DNA of 64,000 nucleotides, from assembly GCF_950100655.1 (NCBI RefSeq), contig NZ_CATNLY010000023.1, positions 1-64,000 of the forward strand, written 5' to 3'. Positions 10,037 to 19,097 of this stretch are shown here, piece by piece; the stretch's first letter is position 1; each line of letters starts with the position of its first letter. The DNA is from Pleomorphomonas sp. T1.2MG-36 (GTDB taxonomy: Bacteria; Pseudomonadota; Alphaproteobacteria; Rhizobiales; Pleomorphomonadaceae). The notes under the pieces are model-generated. The model made no database searches. It was not told the origin of the DNA and worked only from the letters and a program-made list of their open reading frames with translations. The translations under genes were made by a program, and so were the position numbers.

Positions 10037-11038
10037 TCACTGGCGGGCGCCCTTGCCCAGGGCGATGCGGGACGGCACGACCACGTCCGCCGGATACTCG
10101 GTCTTGAAGGCCAGCATGTTGTGCAGCATCACCAGGCTGTCGAAGGTCTGGCGGGCCGGCGACTGGTCGACCAGCGCGAGCATCTCGCCACCATCCTTGT
10201 ACTGCTGCTTGGAGGGCAGATCGTCGTAGGCGACGACACCGACCTTGCCGGTCATACCGGCATCGCGAACGGCCTTGGCGGCTCCTTCCGATCCGCCGGC
10301 CGTGACGTAGACGAGGGTCAGGTCGGCGTTCGAGGTGATGGCATCCGAAGTGATGGTGTAGGCGGTGGCGTCGTCGTCCTTGTTTTCGTAAGGACCGATG
10401 ATGGCGACGTCCGGCGCTTCCTTCTTGATGAGGTCGAGCGCGCCGTTCATACGGTCGTTGTGCTGGGCGGCACCGAGATAGCCGGTGATGACGGCGATCT
10501 TTCCCTTGCCCTGCAACTGCTTCAGCATGAACTCGCCCGCAGACTTGCCGGCATCATAGGCGAGCGTCCCCATGCCGACGGTGCGCTTCGAGCGTTCGGC
10601 CGAGTCGGCGATGAAGGCGATCACCGGAACGCCCTCGTTCACCGCTTCGTCGACCTTGGAGACGGTGCCGTCAAAAATGGTCGGCGCGGCGATGCCCTGA
10701 TACTGCTTGGCCAGCGCGCCATCGAGGCCAGCCACCATGATTTCCGGCGTCAGCGAGGTCCCGAGCTGAATGTAGTCGACAGTCGTGCCAAGCGGCTTCA
10801 GATAGGCCTGGGCGGCGGCGATGCCGACATCGGCCGCCTCCCAGAAGGCGGTCCCCTGATAGCTGAGCACGGCGATCCTGAGCGGTTCGGGCGCGGCTCC
10901 CTCGGCCTTTACCGAGGCGCCGAAGGCAACGGCGTCGGCGGGAAGCGCCGTGTCGTCGGCGAAGGCCGAAGCCACGGTTCCCAGTGCCATGGCGCCAGCG
11001 AGCGCGGCTACAAGCGTTCCCTTGCGAAAAGCAGTCAT
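10037..11038 (-). CDS. Sugar ABC transporter substrate-binding protein (ribose/TMAO-type fold)
   Basis: A 333-residue periplasmic protein with a signal peptide of about 27 residues (cleavage near AFA-DD) and a Peripla_BP_4 domain: ELRIAVLSYQGTAFWEAADVG-type start, then GTLAYDAGKSAGEFMLKQL and VAYDDLPSKQQYKDG. It feeds the RbsC-type permease and RbsA-type ATPase on either side. The partner genes encode a DeoC-like aldolase, PfkB kinase and RbsD-like mutarotase, so a pentose or a closely related sugar or polyol is the likely ligand; the sequence does not show which. Confidence 0.88.
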   Translation of the reverse strand: MTAFRKGTLVAALAGAMALGTVASAFADDTALPADAVAFGASVKAEGAAPEPLRIAVLSYQGTAFWEAADVGIAAAQAYLKPLGTTVDYIQLGTSLTPEIMVAGLDGALAKQYQGIAAPTIFDGTVSKVDEAVNEGVPVIAFIADSAERSKRTVGMGTLAYDAGKSAGEFMLKQLQGKGKIAVITGYLGAAQHNDRMNGALDLIKKEAPDVAIIGPYENKDDDATAYTITSDAITSNADLTLVYVTAGGSEGAAKAVRDAGMTGKVGVVAYDDLPSKQQYKDGGEMLALVDQSPARQTFDSLVMLHNMLAFKTEYPADVVVPSRIALGKGARQ

Positions 11039-11171
11039 TTCCTTGGTCCTCCGGTTGTGCGGGGCAACCCGCGGCGGCTCGTTGGCCGCGTCTTGAGACT
11101 GGCGTCCGTATGGGCTCCTCCCTCTGGAGCGCCAATCCGCATATCATTGGAATGTCGAGACGATTTCAGTC

Positions 11172-12119
11172 TCAGTCGTCGGCGCTGCGCCGGGTGAAGC
11201 TGTCCGCGCCCACCGCCAGGATCACCACCAGGCCAATGGTGATCGTCTGCCAGTACCCCGAGACGTTGAGCAGCACGAAAGCGTTGCGCAGCAGGCCCAT
11301 CAGTGCCGCGCCGACCACCACGCCGGGGATCGAGCCCCGACCGCCGCTCATGGCCACGCCGCCCAGGATGACCGCGGCGATCACGTCGAGCTCATAACCG
11401 AGCCCGAGGCTGGGGTTGGCGTTGGTCAGCATGCCGCCGAGCAGCAGGCCGCCCAGGCCGGCGAGTGCGCCGCAGATGACGAAGACGGCGACACGGGTAC
11501 CTTTCACGTCGACACCGGCGAGACGCGCGGCGCGGGCATTGTCGCCAACGGCGTAGATGTTGCGGCCCCAGCGGGTGCGGGCGGCAAAGAACCAGACGGC
11601 CAGGAACAGGACGACCAGCAGAATGAACTGCACCGGAACGCCGGCAATGCGGCCATAGCCGAGCCATGCCACCCAGTTGTCGAAGCGCACCGGCGAGCCG
11701 TTGGTGGCGAGGAGTGCCGCGCCCCGCGCGACCGAGAGCGTGCCGAGCGTTGTGATGAACGGATTGATGCGCGCCCTGGTGACCAGCAGGCCATTGACGG
11801 CGCCAACCAGCGTTCCGACCGCCAGCGCGGTGATCAAACCCAGCAGGGGCGAGCCGGTGGTGGCCGTGGCCAGCGCCGCCAGCACGGCACTCAATCCGAT
11901 GATCGAGCCGACCGAAAGGTCGATGCCACCGGCGATGATGACCAAGGCCTGGCCGAGCGAAACGATGCCGACGACGGAGATCTGGCGCCCGACGTTGGCA
12001 AGGTTGCGCGAGGTCAGAAAGAACTCGCTGGCGAAAGAGAGGCCCAGAAAGACGAGGATCAACATGAGAAAGACGGCAGTCTCGCGTCTTCCTCGCAAGG
12101 ATTGAACAAAGGCGGACAT
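11172..12119 (-). CDS. Sugar ABC transporter permease (RbsC-like)
   Basis: A 315-residue inner-membrane permease of the BPD_transp_2 family, with about nine hydrophobic segments and the diagnostic GGIDLSVGSIIGLSA motif in the middle of the chain plus GRGSIPGVVVGA near the C-terminus. The start MSAFVQSL is chosen because an AGGAG lies upstream; the frame stays open 12 codons further. Part of the RbsCBA-type importer of the 16.6-8.5 kb operon. Confidence 0.9.
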   Translation of the reverse strand: MSAFVQSLRGRRETAVFLMLILVFLGLSFASEFFLTSRNLANVGRQISVVGIVSLGQALVIIAGGIDLSVGSIIGLSAVLAALATATTGSPLLGLITALAVGTLVGAVNGLLVTRARINPFITTLGTLSVARGAALLATNGSPVRFDNWVAWLGYGRIAGVPVQFILLVVLFLAVWFFAARTRWGRNIYAVGDNARAARLAGVDVKGTRVAVFVICGALAGLGGLLLGGMLTNANPSLGLGYELDVIAAVILGGVAMSGGRGSIPGVVVGAALMGLLRNAFVLLNVSGYWQTITIGLVVILAVGADSFTRRSADD

Positions 12120-12220
12120 AGCGGTCACGGGCTCCTCCCGAGCAGCAGGGCGCAATCAGGCGTTCGTCGTTCTCCTCCCGACGTCCGCCGTGTTGGCCGA
12201 TCACTTTTTTTGATTTCGGG

Positions 12221-12248
12221 CCGACCGGCTGCTGGCTCAACCGGTCGG
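12221..12248 (-). other. Intercistronic hairpin between epimerase and permease genes
   Basis: CCGACCGG and CCGGTCGG arms, 12-base loop, in the 143-bp gap between the TIM-barrel gene and the permease gene. On the minus strand it is followed by an A-run, not a T-run, so RNA stabilisation or processing is likelier than termination. Confidence 0.45.
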
Positions 12249-12262
12249 CATGCTCGCCCTGC

Positions 12263-13165
12263 TCAGGCGCCGATCTTGCGCAGCACCCCGTCGACGAAGC
12301 GCTTGGCGCGGGGGACGTCGGCTTCATCAAGGTGCTCGATGATCAGGGGCATGTTGGGATGCAGGACGGCAAGACGCTTCAGGTAGAGCTCGTAGTTGAG
12401 CGAGCCGAGGCCGGGAGCCGGCAGTTCGACCGCGCCGGCGCCCCGGAACGTGTGGGCTTCGGACGCGTCGATGTGGGCGTGCTTCTCGGCGGCGTTTTCG
12501 GCGCGCTTGCAATCCTTGGCATGGGCGATGCGGATCTTCGGGCCGAGCGCGTCGAAGATCTCGTTCAGCGTCTCGTCGATGTGACCGATATGGGCGTCGT
12601 CGAAATAGTTCGTCGGATCCATCAGCAGGCCGAGACCGGGATGCGGCACGTCGGCGAACAGCCGTTGCAGCTCGCGCACCGAACCGATGACGTTGTTGAC
12701 GTAGTTCTCGACCAGGAACACGGCGCCGTGGTCATAGGCTTCCTGGGCGAGCTCCTCGATCACCTTGACGCAGGTCTCGTAGCCCTCCTCGGTCTTGTTT
12801 TTCGGGTCATGGACCCAGTCGCTCTCCGTGTTGTAGGTGCCGGTTTCGGAGATGACGTAAGGCGTGCCGAGATCGCGGGCGTGACGGATGATCTCCTTCA
12901 GCGCATCCAACCGGCGACGGCGCTCGTCAAGGTCCGGATGGATGATGTTGGTGTAGCCGGAAATGCAGCTGATCGGCAGGTTGGCGTCGCGGAAGGCGTC
13001 GCGCACCTTGTGGCACTTGTCCTTGGTCACCGTGCCCGGCGTGAAGTCGATGTCCTTGAAGGCCAGATCGAGCTGAACGGTGCTGAAGCCATGCCCCTTC
13101 AGCTTGGAAATGGTCTCAGCGAGAGCATAGGGGAAATAGCCGGTGAAAATGCCAACGGGGATCAT
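12263..13165 (-). CDS. Sugar phosphate isomerase/epimerase (xylose isomerase-like TIM barrel)
   Basis: A 300-residue AP-endonuclease-2/IolE-type TIM barrel. Visible metal-site residues include Glu in SETGTYN, Glu in VFLVENYVNN, Asp and His around LLMDPTNYFDD and RIAHAKDCKR, and a final Glu in LIIEHL. These enzymes epimerise or isomerise keto-sugars or dehydrate inosose. It sits 42 bp after a Gfo/Idh/MocA oxidoreductase, the usual pairing for oxidation followed by epimerisation of a sugar or polyol. Substrate not determined. Confidence 0.85.
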   Translation of the reverse strand: MIPVGIFTGYFPYALAETISKLKGHGFSTVQLDLAFKDIDFTPGTVTKDKCHKVRDAFRDANLPISCISGYTNIIHPDLDERRRRLDALKEIIRHARDLGTPYVISETGTYNTESDWVHDPKNKTEEGYETCVKVIEELAQEAYDHGAVFLVENYVNNVIGSVRELQRLFADVPHPGLGLLMDPTNYFDDAHIGHIDETLNEIFDALGPKIRIAHAKDCKRAENAAEKHAHIDASEAHTFRGAGAVELPAPGLGSLNYELYLKRLAVLHPNMPLIIEHLDEADVPRAKRFVDGVLRKIGA

Positions 13166-13207
13166 GTGGTTTCCTCCCTTTTCGCCATAACTTGGCGGCG
13201 TCGTTGA

Positions 13208-14311
13208 TCAGAGATCGAATTCGTCGAAGCGTACCGTCCGCTCCTCGGCGATGGACCGGTAGCAGGCCTCGACGCACGCGAGCGTCCTGAGGTTGTCGCG
13301 TCCCGACAGCTCCGGTTCGGTGCCGTCCTCGATGGCGCACATCAATTGGGCCATCGGGCCGGCAAAGGCGTCCGGGAACCACACGGCATCCCAACTGGGC
13401 GAGATCCAGGCCTTGGGCGTGCGCTTGGTGGTGAAGGCGAAGGTCGAAGGCGTACGCGCCGGGTATTTGGGCCAGCCGATGCTGCCCTTCGCCAGTCCCT
13501 CGGTCCCCTCGACGCGCCAGCGGATGTAGATGTCGTCGTCGCTTTCGCCCTTGGGGCCGGTCCAGACGTCATCCAGGCTGGTCGCCATCACACCGTTCGC
13601 ATACTGGAACGTGTACTGGGTGATGCCGTCGATATGATCGAACTTCGTCCTGGGATCGCGGCGGGCGAGGCAGGTGATCTTCTCCGGATCTCCGAACAGG
13701 AAGCGGAAGGCATCGATGTGGTGGATGCCCATGTTGATGAGCTCGACCCGGCGATACTTGTGCAGGAAATCCTGCCAATGGGGGATGGCTCGCATCTCGA
13801 TGGTGGCCAACACGGGCTCACCGAGCCAGCCGCGATCAAGCACCGATTTCAGCGCCCGCATCGACTGGTCGTAACGCATGTTGGAGTTGACCGAGAGGGC
13901 GATGCCGGCGTCAGCAGCGATCTTCACCGCCTCGCGCGCATCGTCGAGCGACATGGCCAGCGGCTTCTGCGCCTGGATGCCCCGAATATGCGAGGCCTGC
14001 CGAGCCGCCGCGCGAATGACGTCCACCTGCAGATCCGGTGGGATGGCAATGTCGAGAATCTCGACCTGCGGGTCGGCGACAAGGTCCTGCCAGCTATCGT
14101 AGACGACGCCGATGCCATGGCGAGTGGCTGCGGCCTCGGCGTGCGCGCGATTGCGGGAGGCAATGGCGTAGGGATTGAAGCCGACCTGCCCATAAGCTTC
14201 CAGATGGCAGTCGTTCATGATGAAGCCGGAACCGATGCAGCCGATACGCATCGAACGGTCACGCGGCATCTTCGGAGTGATCCCGAAGTCGAGATCGATG
14301 TCCAAGGTCAT
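13208..14311 (-). CDS. Gfo/Idh/MocA-family NAD(P)-dependent oxidoreductase
   Basis: A 367-residue oxidoreductase with a Rossmann N-terminus (MRIGCIGSGFIMNDCHLEAY at about residues 23-42) and an AQKPLAMSLDDA segment carrying the EKP-type lysine (here QKP). The C-terminal alpha/beta domain contains IHHIDAFRFLFGDPEKI. The start MTLDIDLDF has an AGGAG 6 bp upstream. Relatives oxidise or epimerise the C1-C3 hydroxyls of sugars, inositols and glycosides. Here it acts in the same operon as the isomerase and transporter, so it probably gives a keto-intermediate of the imported sugar. Confidence 0.88.
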   Translation of the reverse strand: MTLDIDLDFGITPKMPRDRSMRIGCIGSGFIMNDCHLEAYGQVGFNPYAIASRNRAHAEAAATRHGIGVVYDSWQDLVADPQVEILDIAIPPDLQVDVIRAAARQASHIRGIQAQKPLAMSLDDAREAVKIAADAGIALSVNSNMRYDQSMRALKSVLDRGWLGEPVLATIEMRAIPHWQDFLHKYRRVELINMGIHHIDAFRFLFGDPEKITCLARRDPRTKFDHIDGITQYTFQYANGVMATSLDDVWTGPKGESDDDIYIRWRVEGTEGLAKGSIGWPKYPARTPSTFAFTTKRTPKAWISPSWDAVWFPDAFAGPMAQLMCAIEDGTEPELSGRDNLRTLACVEACYRSIAEERTVRFDEFDL

Positions 14312-14378
14312 GCAGGTCTCCTCCCTTTCAGTGTCGGAGCCGGCCTCCACCGGCTCCGCGTCTCGTTCGTGGCGCGGT

Positions 14379-14879
14379 TCAACCGAGAACCGGCACCTCC
14401 TTGGCGGTCATGCGGGCGCGGCGCTCGACATAGGCCGGCAGCGGCTTCACACCCGAGTTCGCGGTGAACCAGGCAAAGGGGTCGGTGCTGGCGACAAGGG
14501 CGAAGTTGGCCCAAGGCTCGAAGGAACCCGAGCGGATGACGACCTTGGCCCGATGGGCGAAATCGCCGCACAGCGTCTCGTGGGTCGTTCCCTTGAGGGC
14601 CGCGCCGGAACCGGTGAAGATCTTCTGGACATCGGCATAGAGCGAGGGGTGGCAATCGCGGACTTCGGTAGCGAAGTGGACCTCTTCGAAGAAGGCCTCG
14701 CCGACGATGACCCGCAGGATGTCGCGAACATCGGGAATTCCTTCCCAGAAGCCGAGATCGATGCGGTTGGCGTCCGGCGGAATCGGGAAGCCGGCGTCGG
14801 TGACCATCACGATGTCGGTGTGCCCGAGCGTGGCGATCGCCTCGGCCAAGGCCGGGTGGATGATGCGTCCTGGTCTCAT
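14379..14879 (-). CDS. RbsD/FucU-family sugar mutarotase
   Basis: A 166-residue protein matching RbsD/FucU: LGHTDIVMVTDAGFPIPPDANRID near the start (His of LGHTD is the catalytic residue in RbsD), then TTHETL and VVIRSGSFEPWANFALV. These cytoplasmic decamers interconvert pyranose/furanose forms or anomers of ribose or fucose, supplying the anomer the kinase needs. It lies just downstream of the PfkB kinase and has a paralogue at 32760-33233. Confidence 0.88.
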   Translation of the reverse strand: MRPGRIIHPALAEAIATLGHTDIVMVTDAGFPIPPDANRIDLGFWEGIPDVRDILRVIVGEAFFEEVHFATEVRDCHPSLYADVQKIFTGSGAALKGTTHETLCGDFAHRAKVVIRSGSFEPWANFALVASTDPFAWFTANSGVKPLPAYVERRARMTAKEVPVLG

Positions 14880-14949
14880 TTGTCTTTCTCCCGACAGAGC
14901 ACCTCGCGGCGCCCCGCCTCCAGTTATCGGGCACGTTCACTTAGCGGCT

Positions 14950-15864
14950 TCACTGGGCGGCCAGGAACGCGTCCACCTCATTGCGATTGTGATAGGAAGG
15001 AACGGTCTCCCAGCGGGTACAGCAAAGACCGGCAACGGCGTTGGCAAAGCGCGCCGCATCCGGCAGGGACTTGCCCTCCGACAGAGCCACGGCAAGGCCG
15101 GCGTTGAAGCTGTCCCCGGCGCCGTTGCTGTCGACGACGTCGACCGGACACGGGGCGATGGCGGTCGAGCCTTCACGGGTGAAGACCCGGGCGCCGGCGT
15201 CACCCAGCGTCATCACCACGGCACGGCAGCCCCGATCCAGCAGGATGGCGGCAATATCCGACAACGGCACGTCCGCCTCCGGCGGCAGGCCGGCGACGAT
15301 GCGCGCTTCGGTCTCGTTCGGCGTGACGATGTCGACGGCCGAAAGATCGGCGTTGCGCAAGTCGCGGGCCGGTGCCGGGTTGAGGATGGTGACCGCCCCC
15401 GTCGCCTTTGCCTTGGCGAGGCCATAGAGAGCCGTTTCCAAGGGAATTTCGAGCTGCGCCAGCGCCACTTTGGCGCCCTTGAGGATCGGCTCCGACGCAT
15501 CGACGTCCGCCTTTCCGAACAAGCCGTTGGCGCCCATGTCGACAACGATGGCGTTGTGGCCGCGCGTGTCCTTGATGATGATGCCGACGCCGGTCGGCTT
15601 GCCGGGGTCGACCCGCAGACCGGTGACGTCGATCTTCTCGGACCGCATCAGCTCGGTGAACTCGCGGCCATGGGTGTCGTCGCCGACGACACCCACATAC
15701 GCGACGGAAGCACCGAGACGGGCAGCCTGGACAGCCATGTCCGACCCCTTGCCGCCATAGGTTTCACGATAGTCACTGCCGAGAAGCGTCTCGCCCTCTC
15801 CGGGGATACGATCGGCGGTGATGACCAGCGCCTTGGCATAACTGCCGATGACGACAACAGACAT
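14950..15864 (-). CDS. Ribokinase-like PfkB-family sugar kinase
   Basis: A 304-residue kinase. PfkB signature 1 appears as YGGKGSDMAVQAARLGA, and signature 2 as VDSNGAGDSFNAG with the catalytic Asp. NPAPARDL and TPNETEA are classic ribokinase motifs. The start MSVVVIGSYAK has AGGGAGGA 8 bp upstream. It phosphorylates an imported pentose-like sugar before cleavage by the adjacent DeoC-like aldolase. It resembles the kinase at 31819-32763 (shared VIGSYA start) more than the kinases at 55-60 kb. Confidence 0.9.
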   Translation of the reverse strand: MSVVVIGSYAKALVITADRIPGEGETLLGSDYRETYGGKGSDMAVQAARLGASVAYVGVVGDDTHGREFTELMRSEKIDVTGLRVDPGKPTGVGIIIKDTRGHNAIVVDMGANGLFGKADVDASEPILKGAKVALAQLEIPLETALYGLAKAKATGAVTILNPAPARDLRNADLSAVDIVTPNETEARIVAGLPPEADVPLSDIAAILLDRGCRAVVMTLGDAGARVFTREGSTAIAPCPVDVVDSNGAGDSFNAGLAVALSEGKSLPDAARFANAVAGLCCTRWETVPSYHNRNEVDAFLAAQ

Positions 15865-15893
15865 GGCTGTCCTCCCTTGCCTCTTATGCCAAC

Positions 15894-16595
15894 TCAGTAG
15901 TTCGCCAGGTCGCCGACGCGGCTCTCGACGATTTCCGGACCGGAGCTGGTGCCGACCAGTTCGGCGCCGGCTTCGAACATCGCCTTCATCTTCTCGATGG
16001 TGTTGACCTTGCCGGACACCTTGACGCGGCACGGCGCCTTGATGTTGGCCTTGAGGATGCGCACGTCCTCTTCCGTGGCGGCACAGCCGCCCTTGCCCCA
16101 GCCGCTCGACTGCTTCACCCAGTCGATCCCGGCCTCGCAGGCGTAGCGGGTCGCCTTGATCTTCAGCTCTTCGGTGGTGATGTAGCCGAACTCAAGCATG
16201 GCCTTGACCTTCATGCCGCCCTCATGGGCAGCCTCGGTGACGGCCTTCAGTTCCTCGAAATACTCCTTCTCCATTCCGCCGAGCAGGAAGCCGGGGTTGG
16301 GCGGGAAGTCGAATTCGTCGGCACCTTCCTTGGCCAGCTCACGAACGACGGCGACCTTCATGGCAGTGGTGTCGTTGGCGATCGGGAAGTTGCAGGTGGT
16401 GGCAACGCGCACGCCGGTGCCCTTCAGCACGTCCTTGGCAAGCTTCACCCAGCAGGGGCCGATCATCGCGGCGTCAAAACCATACTTCTGGCAGATCTCC
16501 AGATGCTTCAGCAGGCCTTCGCGGGTGAGGTCGGGGTTGACGTTGGTGAACTGAATTGCCTTCGCGACCTGCTTGGGATCGTTGAAGTCGATCAT
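15894..16595 (-). CDS. deoC: DeoC-like deoxyribose-phosphate aldolase family protein
   Basis: A 233-residue class I aldolase. The Schiff-base lysine is in DWVKQSSG (Lys161), a second active-site lysine in RVKVSGK (Lys192), and acidic residues in GADEFDFPPN near 93-96. This corresponds to the Lys167/Lys201/Asp102 set of the enterobacterial enzyme, though the surrounding motifs are divergent (KQSSGWGKGG rather than KTSTG). It is the first gene of the minus-strand sugar operon. The 37270-37971 gene encodes a paralogue of identical length. The symbol is given by family; the substrate could be a different sugar phosphate. Confidence 0.82.
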   Translation of the reverse strand: MIDFNDPKQVAKAIQFTNVNPDLTREGLLKHLEICQKYGFDAAMIGPCWVKLAKDVLKGTGVRVATTCNFPIANDTTAMKVAVVRELAKEGADEFDFPPNPGFLLGGMEKEYFEELKAVTEAAHEGGMKVKAMLEFGYITTEELKIKATRYACEAGIDWVKQSSGWGKGGCAATEEDVRILKANIKAPCRVKVSGKVNTIEKMKAMFEAGAELVGTSSGPEIVESRVGDLANY

Positions 16596-16940
16596 CTGGC
16601 TCTCCTTGCGCAGCCCTCAATGAGGAGCGCCAAGCGCAACCCCTGGACTGAATGATGCGTTTTGAAACTCAAATTCCAGAAAGGACCAAAATCCTTCCGG
16701 AAAAGACGTCTATATTCGACGTTAAATGGTGTCAATTATGGAATCATGGGTGTTGCAAAATGGTGCTTTTTGATGCTATGTCACGATCCGTCGGCTTGAG
16801 CGGCAACGCGTTGTCAAAGCTGCCGAATTGGAAAATGCCGGTGAAAGCCACTAAGCCTAAAGGCTGAGGCAACCACCGCCGTTGCTCGCCGCCCACAGGC
16901 AAAGCGCAGGCTTCGGACATCATTCAGGTTCGCCCGGGGC
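16596..16940. promoter_or_regulatory. Divergent control region between deoC operon and LacI gene
   Basis: A 345-bp region with no gene. It holds an imperfect inverted repeat at 16674-16703 (TTCCAGAAAGGA facing TCCTTCCGGAA across an A-rich loop) and a perfect 10-bp palindrome CAACGCGTTG at 16804-16813 with the central CG expected for a LacI operator. AT-rich stretches around 16705-16780 are the likely promoters. Assigning sites to the regulator is inference. Confidence 0.4.
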
Positions 16941-18053
16941 ATGCCTTGCGCGGAACCTTCGGGGGTGGAATTGGACAACAGACGAGCCACGCTGACCGAC
17001 ATCGCCGCCAAGGCCAAGGTCTCCAAGACGACGGTCGACCGCGTGCTGAACGGCCGGGACGGGGTCAAGGAGCGGACGCGAACGCAGGTTCTGTCAACCG
17101 CCGTCGCCCTTGGCTACCTCACGGAAGAGGAAGCCGGCCTGCAGAAGCCGGCCATCGCGATCGAAGCCAATGCCGATACGCCGCCCGCGATATCGGCCCG
17201 CCCGGCGGTACTCGACTTCGTGCTGCCCGGGGGCGCCAACACCTTCATGACCATGCTGGCGACCGGCATCGTCCGCGCCGCGCAGAAGGAGGGCGTCGAG
17301 GCCCGCGTACGCTCCATCAAGGGATTCGACTCCGAGGCGCTGGCCCAAGTCCTTTCCGGGCTGGTAGGCAAATCGGAAGGCATCGGGGTCATCGGCATTG
17401 ACCACCCAACGGTACGGGAGGCCATTCGCAGCGTGGTGCGCTCGGGCGTTCCGGTCCTCACGCTCGTCTCCGACATCTCCAACGTGGCGACGGCCGGCTA
17501 TGTGGGAATCGACAATCGCACCGCGGGGCGGCTCGCCGGGCATCTGCTCGGCCGTTTCGTCGGCAAGCGGTCGGGATCGGTGGCGCTGTTCGCCGGCGCA
17601 TTGGCCTACAGGGGACATGAAGAGCGCGAGATGGGGTTCCGCCATATCCTGCAGGAGCGCTTTCCCAATCTCGCCATCGCCGTGCACCGCGAGATTCAGG
17701 ACGACCCAACCCGCGCCTATGCCGAGGCCAAGGCGGTGCTGGCGGATCTGCCCGACCTCGTGGGGCTCTACAACATCGGCGCCGGCAATCGCGGCATCGG
17801 ACAGGCGCTCAGCGAGTCGGGCCGAGCCGGCGAGATCGTCTTCGTCGGGCACGATCTGTCCGAGCACACGCGGCGTCTTCTGCTCTCTGGGGTGATGGAC
17901 GTGGCGATCGATCAGAATCCGGACTCTCTGGCCCGACTGTCGGTTCAGCGCCTGATCGCCGCCGTGCGCGGGGACGTGCTGCCGCCCTTGTCGCCGCTGC
18001 CGGTCCTGCCGGTGTTCAGCGAGAACATTCCCGCCGACTTCGAGGACCTCTAG
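16941..18053 (+). CDS. LacI-family regulator of the pentose-type operon
   Basis: A 370-residue regulator, divergent from the deoC-like/kinase/transporter operon. The HTH lies at about residues 17-63 (TLTDIAAKAKVSKTTVDRVLNG), with an unusually long linker before the periplasmic-binding-like domain (from about 90). The effector domain has VGIDNRTAGRLAGHLLGRF and FVGHDLSEHTRR. The true start is uncertain: ATG at 16941 and the GTG 24 bp downstream (VELDNRRATL) are both possible. It probably senses the sugar carried by the operon. Confidence 0.82.
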   Translation: MPCAEPSGVELDNRRATLTDIAAKAKVSKTTVDRVLNGRDGVKERTRTQVLSTAVALGYLTEEEAGLQKPAIAIEANADTPPAISARPAVLDFVLPGGANTFMTMLATGIVRAAQKEGVEARVRSIKGFDSEALAQVLSGLVGKSEGIGVIGIDHPTVREAIRSVVRSGVPVLTLVSDISNVATAGYVGIDNRTAGRLAGHLLGRFVGKRSGSVALFAGALAYRGHEEREMGFRHILQERFPNLAIAVHREIQDDPTRAYAEAKAVLADLPDLVGLYNIGAGNRGIGQALSESGRAGEIVFVGHDLSEHTRRLLLSGVMDVAIDQNPDSLARLSVQRLIAAVRGDVLPPLSPLPVLPVFSENIPADFEDL

Positions 18054-18062
18054 AATAAAAAA

Positions 18063-18102
18063 CGGACGGCGACGCCGAGCGACCAGCCGGCATCGCCGTC
18101 CG
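18063..18102 (-). terminator. Terminator of the fucose-type operon
   Basis: A 15-bp stem with one mismatch (CGGACGGCGACGCCG and its near complement, 10-base loop) directly after the aldolase stop; on the minus strand it runs into a T-run. It begins 10 bp after the convergent LacI gene's stop, so it may help both transcripts. Confidence 0.8.
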
Positions 18103-18111
18103 TTCATGCTC

Positions 18112-19041
18112 TCAGAGAAGACCTGCTCTCCGAAGCGCAGCTTCGACCACCGGCTTGTTCGCCGGGTCGATGGGGGCCGCCGGCGGCAGAACCGCGCCGG
18201 AAATATCCTGGCCGGTGAGACGCATGGCCTCCTTCACCACCGCGTAGAACGGATTCTCGATGGCGTAGAGGTTGGGGATGTGCACGAGCCGCTGCTGCAG
18301 CGCCACCGCCGTGGCATGGTCGCCCTTCCGATAGGCCTCGTAGATGCCCACCGTCAGCTCCGGCGCGAAGTTGGCCGAAGCCGGAACGACGCCGTCACCG
18401 CCCATGATCATCGTTCCGTAGAGGTATTCGTCATAACCGGCGAACACCAGGAAGTCCGGACGGGCATCCTTGATGACATGGATCGACCGGCGGATATGGC
18501 TCAGGGTGTCGACCGTGTCCTTGAGGCCGGCGATGACCGGACAATCGACCGCCAGGCGCTTCAGGAGATCGGGCGACAGATCCTGCTTGGTGACGCCGGG
18601 GAAGTTGTAGATCATCAGCGGCAGTTCGACCGCCTCCGCCGTATCGCGGAAATAGCGGTAGATGTTCGCCTCGGACAAGGCCGCGTAATAGGGATTGATC
18701 GCCACCACGCCATCGGCGCCATGGGCCTTGGCATGGAGGCCGAACCGGATGGTCTCCCTGGTGCTGGGCCACGAGATACCGATCAGGGTCGGCAGGCGGC
18801 CGGCGACCTTGTCGAGACAGAACTCGGCGATCTCCAGGCGCATTTCGGCCGACATGTGGGCCGTTTCACCGGCACTGCCGAGAAAGAACAGGCCATGCAC
18901 GCCGCTGTCGACGAGGCGATCGATCAGGCGGCCCTGACCTTGGCGATCGAACTTGCCGTCATCGGTAAACAGGGTGACGACCGGGGGAATTACGCCGTGA
19001 AAGAGTGACAACAGACCATCTCCTCTCTGGTTCATGGTCAA
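18112..19041 (-). CDS. DapA/NanA-family aldolase, probable 2-keto-3-deoxy-sugar acid aldolase
   Basis: A 309-residue class I aldolase of the DHDPS superfamily: FFLGSAGETAHMS (equivalent to the GTTGE loop), catalytic Tyr in LMIYNFPG and Schiff-base Lys in VIAGLKDT. It is the last gene of an operon that also encodes an enolase-superfamily dehydratase, aldo/keto reductase, lactonase and FucO-like reductase. In that setting it would cleave 2-keto-3-deoxy-L-fuconate (or its rhamnonate isomer) to pyruvate and L-lactaldehyde, which the neighbouring FucO then reduces. Start could be MNQRGDG two codons downstream. Confidence 0.85.
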   Translation of the reverse strand: MTMNQRGDGLLSLFHGVIPPVVTLFTDDGKFDRQGQGRLIDRLVDSGVHGLFFLGSAGETAHMSAEMRLEIAEFCLDKVAGRLPTLIGISWPSTRETIRFGLHAKAHGADGVVAINPYYAALSEANIYRYFRDTAEAVELPLMIYNFPGVTKQDLSPDLLKRLAVDCPVIAGLKDTVDTLSHIRRSIHVIKDARPDFLVFAGYDEYLYGTMIMGGDGVVPASANFAPELTVGIYEAYRKGDHATAVALQQRLVHIPNLYAIENPFYAVVKEAMRLTGQDISGAVLPPAAPIDPANKPVVEAALRRAGLL

Positions 19042-19097
19042 GGGCGCGGCCAGTCGGCGACCGCGCCCTTCGGGAAAAGCAGGGGACTCAGCTCGTC

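Noticed and set aside
8693..11197. An 834-codon open frame on the plus strand
   Set aside because: It lies antisense to the ATPase and binding-protein genes, has a residue make-up typical of GC-rich shadow frames (Arg/Gly/His/Asp rich) and no domain. The minus-strand genes show clear ABC motifs.
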